Source: Acidimicrobiales bacterium (GTDB taxonomy: Bacteria > Actinomycetota > Acidimicrobiia > Acidimicrobiales > Ilumatobacteraceae). From it: DNA of 9,677 nucleotides. The stretch lies in the NCBI GenBank assembly GCA_030833305.1, contig JAURHL010000066.1, positions 1 through 9,677 on the forward strand, read 5' to 3'. Below, one piece after another: positions 5,497 to 9,677 of the stretch. The translations under genes were made by a program, and so were the position numbers. How positions within the stretch are numbered: the first letter of the stretch is position 1; each line of letters opens with the position of its first letter. The notes under the pieces are model-generated. The model was given only the letters and a program-made list of their open reading frames with translations, searched no databases and was not told where the DNA came from.

Positions 5497-7043
5497 ACCG
5501 GAGCGTCCACTCCGCGTCGCTCGACGGTGGTGGGCAAATGGTCCCACATGTCGGCGATGAGATCGTCGCGAAGGGCCCGACGTGACGGATCGTCCCAGAG
5601 GTTGTGTCGCTGCAGGGGATCGTCGGCGAGGTTGTACAACTCGCCCTCGGTGCCGTCGTGCACGGTGCCCGGAAGGCAGGTGGTGGCGATCCAACCGTCG
5701 CGGCAGATGGTGCGCATGTGCAGGATCTTGCCGAACAACACGCTGTCCCATTCGGTGAGCACACGCTCGTGTCCGAACGCACGAACCTCGTCCTCGTTGG
5801 TCGGTAGTCGCGGGGCTTCGGCGTAGTCCGGTGCGGGAAGTCCGGCGATGTGACAGAACGTGGAAGCCAAGGACACGTGGCCGACCGGCGCGTCGATGCT
5901 GGCGGGGGCGATGCCCGCCGAAGGAGCGGGCTTCCAGATGAGCGGAATGCGCATCAACGAATCCACGTGATAGGGACCCTTGAACAACAGGCCGAAGTCG
6001 CCTTGCAGTTCGCCGTGGTCGGTGGAATAGAGGATGTCGGTGTCGTTCGCCCAACCACGTCGTTCGACATGGGCGATCACGCGGCCGATGGCCTCGTCGA
6101 TGAGTTCGTTCTCGATGTGGGTGAGCGCGTTCACTTCGCGCACCTGATCGTCGGTGAGGGTGTTGGGCACCCAGCGCGCCGGAGCTTCGTAGTTGGAATA
6201 GAACTCGCCGTCGTACCACTTGCGCCAATGACGGGGCTTGGCGTCGAGGATGGCCTCGCGCTCCGCGCGGTCGACCGGGTAACCCTCGGGGAGGTCGAGG
6301 TCACGCCAGTTCACCCGGTGTCGTTCCGATGACGGCGGATCCCACGGATGATGTGGGTCGGGGAAACTGACCCAGCAGAACCAGTCGGCGTCGGGGTCGA
6401 GCGAGTCCAGCCAGGAGATGGCGCGATCGGCCACCCAGTCGGTGTGGTACCACTCGCGCGGGATCGCGTTGTCGTGCACCTGGGGTCCACCGGTGTCGCC
6501 ACCACCGGCGGCGTTCACCTGCAATTCCATGTCGAGTACCCGGTAGTACATGGCCACTGCCTCGGGGTGATTCTTCATCAGCCATTGGGCGTAATGGAAC
6601 GTGCCCATGCCGCCGTGCGACGCGGACTCCATGTGGTCGAACCCGCGATGGAGGTGACCACCATGGAGCATGGAGAACTCGCCGCTGATCGCCAGTTTGT
6701 TCTCGGTGTAGCGCAGGAACGGGTCCATGAACGGCTCGAAGTGCGCCTTGCCGATGAGGGCGGTCTTGTAACCGGCGTCGTGGAGAGTCGCGGCCACGCT
6801 TGGCGCGTCGATGGGCAAGGGGACGCCGTTCATCCACACGCCGTGGGACGCCACGTGTTGTCCGGTGACCATCGTCGAGCGTGATGGCATGCAGACGACG
6901 CTTTGCGGGTGGGCGCGGCGGTAGTTGATGCCCCCGTTGGCCAGTCCGTCGATGTTGGGCGTGCGAGCCACCGAGCCACCGTTGCAGCCGAGTCCGTCGT
7001 AACGCTGTTGGTCGGTGGTGAAGAACAGGATCTTGCGGCCCAT
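5493..7043 (-). CDS. Formylglycine-dependent sulfatase / phosphonate-monoester-hydrolase-like enzyme
   Basis: This alkaline-phosphatase-superfamily hydrolase of 516 residues cleaves sulfate (or related phosphate/phosphonate) esters. The N-terminal metal motif is FFTTDQQRYD (7-16). The signature CMPSR (51-55) has C51 as the residue converted to formylglycine, followed by STMVTGQ. FPDPHHPWD (227-235) and TDHGE (341-345) complete the metal-binding and catalytic set. I see no signal peptide, so it is probably cytoplasmic. The substrate cannot be named; choline-sulfatase and phosphonate monoester hydrolases share this architecture. The ATG at 7043 is chosen because it overlaps the SRPBCC stop by one base (TGATG) and is preceded by GAAGGG at 9 bases. 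A longer reading frame up to 7358 exists, but its extra part is the SRPBCC gene read out of frame. Maturation needs a formylglycine-generating enzyme encoded elsewhere. Confidence 0.92.
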   Translation of the reverse strand: MGRKILFFTTDQQRYDGLGCNGGSVARTPNIDGLANGGINYRRAHPQSVVCMPSRSTMVTGQHVASHGVWMNGVPLPIDAPSVAATLHDAGYKTALIGKAHFEPFMDPFLRYTENKLAISGEFSMLHGGHLHRGFDHMESASHGGMGTFHYAQWLMKNHPEAVAMYYRVLDMELQVNAAGGGDTGGPQVHDNAIPREWYHTDWVADRAISWLDSLDPDADWFCWVSFPDPHHPWDPPSSERHRVNWRDLDLPEGYPVDRAEREAILDAKPRHWRKWYDGEFYSNYEAPARWVPNTLTDDQVREVNALTHIENELIDEAIGRVIAHVERRGWANDTDILYSTDHGELQGDFGLLFKGPYHVDSLMRIPLIWKPAPSAGIAPASIDAPVGHVSLASTFCHIAGLPAPDYAEAPRLPTNEDEVRAFGHERVLTEWDSVLFGKILHMRTICRDGWIATTCLPGTVHDGTEGELYNLADDPLQRHNLWDDPSRRALRDDLIADMWDHLPTTVERRGVDAPV

Positions 7044-7444
7044 CAGCGGACGCCCTTCTGATCGGGGAAGATGTCGTGGAGTCGGTCGAGTCCGGCACCG
7101 GCACCGCCGGCGATGATGAGGGCCATCACCTCGGGGTCCAGGTCGGTGGAGTACACGACGAGGCAGCGATCGTGACCGTCGGGGATGACGTCGACGGTGC
7201 CGAGGTGCTTCTTGATGATCGGGTTGTTGACGATCGAGTACTGGAAACGTCGCAGGTCGTGGTCGAGGGTGACGATGTCCTCCTCGAATCGCAGGCCGCC
7301 GGCGAGGTCGATCCAGCGTTTGTCGCCCTTCACCTCGCAACCGACGATGGGGAACCATTCGTGGAGGCGTGCCGGATCACCGACCAGCGACCACACGGCG
7401 TCGGCGGACGCGTCGATGAAGGTGTGGCGGCGAACGGTGCCCAT
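7043..7444 (-). CDS. SRPBCC (polyketide cyclase/START-like) family protein
   Basis: This is a 133-residue protein of the SRPBCC helix-grip fold, which encloses a hydrophobic ligand pocket. The N-terminal strand TFIDASADAVWSLVGD (8-23), then HEWFP (28-32), the central GGLRFEEDIVTLD (49-61) and RRFQYSIV (65-72), match the polyketide_cyc2-type pattern. The ligand or reaction cannot be read from the sequence. The start at 7444 (MGTVRRH) is preferred over an in-frame ATG at 7489 because the family's first strand begins right after it, and a TAGAGT -10 element ends 7 bases upstream. It is the first gene of a two-gene operon. Its stop overlaps the sulfatase start by one base, which suggests coupled translation and a shared substrate pathway. 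The C-terminal segment rich in Gly/Ala (110-119) lies where the family's long helix normally sits. Confidence 0.85.
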   Translation of the reverse strand: MGTVRRHTFIDASADAVWSLVGDPARLHEWFPIVGCEVKGDKRWIDLAGGLRFEEDIVTLDHDLRRFQYSIVNNPIIKKHLGTVDVIPDGHDRCLVVYSTDLDPEVMALIIAGGAGAGLDRLHDIFPDQKGVR

Positions 7445-7451
7445 TGGTGCG

Positions 7452-7481
7452 ACTCTACCGAGATGAGGTAGTTGCAGTCCA
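7452..7481 (-). promoter_or_regulatory. Candidate promoter of the SRPBCC-sulfatase operon
   Basis: On the - strand, TAGAGT (7457 to 7452) lies 7 bases before the ATG, and TGGACT (7481 to 7476), which matches TTGACA at four of six positions, lies 18 bp further upstream. There is no Shine-Dalgarno sequence, so the mRNA would be leaderless or nearly so. Confidence 0.5.
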
Positions 7482-7497
7482 TACGCCACAATTTCTC

Positions 7498-7567
7498 GGT
7501 CGGAGGTCGGGCGCGGTTGTGGTAAGACAGTCGACGACCGGGGGGTCGGGGAATGGCAGTCGGGGGA
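7498..7567 (+). other. G-rich divergent leader between the SRPBCC and permease genes
   Basis: The region contains GGTCGG three times (7498, 7505, 7544) and G-runs of 6, 4 and 5 bases (7540-7545, 7548-7551, 7562-7566). GACC-GGGG-GGTC at 7536-7547 is a small inverted repeat. Read in the permease frame it uses unusual codons for this DNA (AGA, GTA, repeated GGG), so I regard it as leader rather than coding sequence. TAAGAC at 7523-7528 is a weak -10 candidate for the permease. No clear -35 is visible. Confidence 0.35.
7562..7567 (+). promoter_or_regulatory. Candidate ribosome binding site GGGGGA for the permease
   Basis: GGGGGA ends 5 bases before the TTG at 7573 and helps choose that codon as the start. 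It is a weak match. GGAGG at 7502-7506 lies 12 bases before an alternative GTG at 7519. Confidence 0.35.
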
Positions 7568-7572
7568 CCGCG

Positions 7573-9642
7573 TTGAAGTCGAGTGTGTGGCGTGGTGTCG
7601 GCCCCGATGCTTGGCGCTCAGTGGGTCCGGGTTCTTGGCGCACCGTGGGTCCGAGTGTCTGGCGAACTTTTGGGCCGCTGTCGCCGGCGATCGCCTTGGT
7701 GGTCGTTCAGTTGGTGTTCTTCGGACTTCCCGCGGGCGCCTGGGTGCGCGGGGTCGTGCTCGGACTGCTCACCGCCTTGTTGGCCGTCGGCATGGCCCTC
7801 GTGTACCGCGCCAATCGGGTGATCAACTTCGCCCAGGCCGACCTGGGATACGTGCCGGCCGCACTGTCGGTCGGACTGATCGTCTTCAACGGTCTGCCCT
7901 ACCTCCTCGGGCTGACCGTCGGCCTCGTGTCGTCGATCGTCTTGGGCGCCATCGTCGAGCTGGCCATCGTGCGGCGCTTCGTGCGATCACCACGTCTGGT
8001 CCTCACGGTGGCCACCATCGGCATCACCCAGTTGTTGTCGGTGCTCGCGCTCTCCATGCCGAAGCTGTGGGACGAAACGGCCGCGTCGGAGCGGGTTCCC
8101 GCACCCCTGGACTGGAAGCTCACGATCGGAACTTTCATTCTCAATGCGAACGATCTGATCGCGTTGATCGTCGCGCCCGTCGCGATGATCGCCGTGGGCC
8201 TGTTCCTGTCGCGCACGCGCATCGGAACCGCGGTGCGCGCCGCCGCCGAGCGAAGCGACCGTGCGGCCCTGCTCGGAATCCCGGTCGGCTGGCTGTCCAC
8301 CGTCGTGTGGATGATCGCCGCGGCGCTGTCGTTCATGGCGCTCTTTCTCCGCGCCGGCATCCTCGGCTTGCCCATCGGTGCCGCCGGATCGGTCTCGGGT
8401 CTGATCCTGGCTCTCAGTGCGCTCGTGATCGGCCGTCTCCGACACCTGCCCACCATCGCCGTGGCGGCGGTGGCGTTGGGTGTTCTCGAATACGGCATCA
8501 TGTGGAACGCGGACAGCCCCTTGCTGGTCGCACCGTTCGTCGGCGTGGCCGTGATGGTCGCGTTGTTGATGCAACGCAAAGGAACCACGCGTCTCGATCA
8601 GGACACCACCGCCTCGTGGCGTCTGGCCGATGAGGTACGAGAACTTCCCCTTCATCTGGCTCGGTTGCCGCTCGTCCGACTGATGCGTTGGGGAACGTTC
8701 GCGGCCATCGGTGCCTTCCTGGTGGTGGCTCCGATGATCCTGCGCACCGATCAGATCATCAAGATCACCGCGGTCTTCGTGTACGCGATCATCGGACTGT
8801 CGCTCGTCGTGCTGACCGGGTGGGCCGGGCAGATCTCGCTCGGTCAGGTCGGCTTCGTGGCCATTGGTGCGGCGGTGAGTGCCAAGTGCACCACCACGTG
8901 GGATGTCGACATGATTCTCGCGGTGTTCATCGCGGCCGTCGCCGGGGGCGTGGCGGCATTCATCGTCGGTGTTCCGGCCCTTCGACTTCGTGGCTTGTAC
9001 CTCGCGGTGGTCACCCTCATCTTCGCGGTCAGCGTCACCGAGTGGCTGTTGAACGACCGGTTCTTCGACTGGATCCCGAACGAACGGGTGAAACGCCTGC
9101 CGCTGCTCGGTCGGCTCGACATCGACACCCCGGTTCGCTTCTACACCTACACCCTCGTGATCCTGGCGATCGTGGTGCTGGCGGTACGTGGTATCCGGCG
9201 TAGTCGTACCGGTCGGGCGATCCTGGCTCTGCGTGACAACGAGAAAGGCGCCCAGTCCTATGCGGTGCCGGTGTTGCGCGTGAAGCTGGCAGCGTTCACC
9301 ATCTCGGGCGCCGTGGCCGGAACCGCCGGTGCTCTGTACGCCCAGTTGAACTACAGCTTCGACGTCACCAGTTACAACGTCGGTCGTTCGGTGGAGGTCT
9401 TCACCGCCTCGATCGTGGGGGGTCTCGGCTCGTTGTTCGGGGCCGTGCTGGGAGCGGCATACCTGCGTGGCATGGAGTGGTTCGTCACCGCCGACGAATG
9501 GAGATTCCTGTCCACGGCCGCCGGTGTGTTGTTCGTCCTTCTGGCATTGCCCGGTGGTCTCGGCGCGTTGGTCGTTCGGATTCGTGACGAACTTGTGCGT
9601 CGCATCGAAGCCCGCGCCGGTCGGGGAGGGGATCGCTCATGA
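7573..9642 (+). CDS. Fused LivH-LivM branched-chain amino acid ABC transporter permease
   Basis: A single inner-membrane protein of about 689 residues carries both permease halves of a Liv-type importer for branched-chain amino acids or related solutes such as amides or urea. The first half shows the LivH hallmark NRVINFAQADLGY (about 81-93) and a cytoplasmic coupling loop RTRIGTAVRAAAERSD near 214-229. A polar linker (about 335-375, including RKGTTRLDQD) follows. The second half has the LivM hallmark TGWAGQISLGQVGF (415-428) and its own loop RSRTGRAILALRDNEKGAQS near 543-562. Before the first helix lie four tandem octapeptides. The start is uncertain: TTG 7573 has a nearby G-rich site and coding-like composition follows it; GTG 7519 and GTG 7585 are alternatives. 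The next gene overlaps it by four bases (ATGA). Solute-binding protein and ATPases presumably follow downstream. Fusion of LivH and LivM is known in some actinobacteria; the substrate is inferred only. Confidence 0.9.
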   Translation: MKSSVWRGVGPDAWRSVGPGSWRTVGPSVWRTFGPLSPAIALVVVQLVFFGLPAGAWVRGVVLGLLTALLAVGMALVYRANRVINFAQADLGYVPAALSVGLIVFNGLPYLLGLTVGLVSSIVLGAIVELAIVRRFVRSPRLVLTVATIGITQLLSVLALSMPKLWDETAASERVPAPLDWKLTIGTFILNANDLIALIVAPVAMIAVGLFLSRTRIGTAVRAAAERSDRAALLGIPVGWLSTVVWMIAAALSFMALFLRAGILGLPIGAAGSVSGLILALSALVIGRLRHLPTIAVAAVALGVLEYGIMWNADSPLLVAPFVGVAVMVALLMQRKGTTRLDQDTTASWRLADEVRELPLHLARLPLVRLMRWGTFAAIGAFLVVAPMILRTDQIIKITAVFVYAIIGLSLVVLTGWAGQISLGQVGFVAIGAAVSAKCTTTWDVDMILAVFIAAVAGGVAAFIVGVPALRLRGLYLAVVTLIFAVSVTEWLLNDRFFDWIPNERVKRLPLLGRLDIDTPVRFYTYTLVILAIVVLAVRGIRRSRTGRAILALRDNEKGAQSYAVPVLRVKLAAFTISGAVAGTAGALYAQLNYSFDVTSYNVGRSVEVFTASIVGGLGSLFGAVLGAAYLRGMEWFVTADEWRFLSTAAGVLFVLLALPGGLGALVVRIRDELVRRIEARAGRGGDRS
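7582..7677 (+). repeat. Four tandem 24-bp units encoding xxWRxVGP octapeptides
   Basis: Units at 7582-7605, 7606-7629, 7630-7653 and 7654-7677 each encode eight residues with invariant W-R and G-P, and V (once F) before G-P. The DNA copies differ at many third positions while the Trp-Arg and Gly-Pro residues are kept, so the repeat seems held by selection at the protein level. They lie in the predicted cytoplasmic tail immediately before the first membrane helix of the permease. Confidence 0.8.
9625..9629 (+). promoter_or_regulatory. Ribosome binding site GGAGG for the next gene
   Basis: GGAGG lies 9 bases before the ATG at 9639 and inside the 3' end of the permease gene. This supports a real start codon overlapping the permease stop. 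Confidence 0.7.
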
Positions 9643-9677
9643 GCAACGAGCGCTCATTGTGGCGGAGCATCCGTCAT
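9639..9677 (+). CDS. Start of the next gene in the transport operon (3' partial)
   Basis: The ATG at 9639 overlaps the permease stop as ATGA and has a good ribosome binding site. Only 13 codons are visible (MSNERSLWRSIRH). The basic segment could be the n-region of a signal peptide, as in a Liv-type solute-binding protein, or the start of an ATPase subunit. Too little is present to decide. The overlap implies co-translation with the permease. Confidence 0.65.
   Translation, partial: MSNERSLWRSIRH

Noticed and set aside
7044..7358. Extension of the sulfatase frame upstream to 7358
   Set aside because: The added segment is Arg/Pro/His-rich and overlaps the SRPBCC gene on the same strand. The sulfatase fold starts at MGRKILFFTTDQQ.
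7445..7489. Longer SRPBCC start at 7489
   Set aside because: The extra 15 residues precede the family's first strand and would cover the TAGAGT promoter-like element.

Overview
The window is GC-rich DNA with dense, tightly packed genes. The actinobacterial-type histidine kinase, the PcrA-like helicase with a C-terminal Tudor-like domain, the fused LivH-LivM permease and the leaderless-looking promoters suggest a high-GC actinobacterium. An Acidimicrobiia-like lineage is my guess from style, not a demonstrated assignment. No stretch over 300 bases lacks a gene, and I saw no tRNA, rRNA, CRISPR array or insertion sequence.

Region 1 (1-1750): the 3' part of a sensor histidine kinase gene, then about 140 bp of regulatory DNA with three exact copies of TTCTCACCT on an 11/22-bp period, then a gene for a secreted or membrane-anchored His-rich protein with an internally duplicated module. 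A perfect 14-bp hairpin with a TTCG loop follows. The layout suggests that a response regulator partnered with the kinase controls the His-rich protein.

Region 2 (1790-5488): three genes on the + strand. They encode a complete UvrD/PcrA superfamily 1A helicase, a small flavodoxin-like protein, and an N-carbamoylputrescine amidase (AguB-type nitrilase). The amidase overlaps the flavodoxin-like gene by four bases and is broken by an apparent one-base deletion near 5352-5357, which separates the catalytic part from its conserved C-terminal tail.

Region 3 (5485-7457): a two-gene operon on the - strand converges on the amidase gene. Its promoter-proximal gene encodes a SRPBCC (START/polyketide-cyclase-like) protein, and its second gene, overlapping by one base, encodes a formylglycine-type sulfatase. 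The stop codons of the amidase tail and the sulfatase form the two ends of one 12-bp palindrome.

Region 4 (7458-9677): a G-rich divergent leader, then a fused LivH-LivM branched-chain amino acid (or related substrate) ABC permease. Its N-terminus carries four tandem octapeptides of the form xxWRxVGP before the first membrane helix. The next gene starts within the stop codon of the permease gene and runs off the window.

There is no clear complete novel system. The best leads are the kinase/operator/His-rich secreted protein unit, the repeat-bearing N-terminus of the permease, and the odd N-terminus of the kinase.
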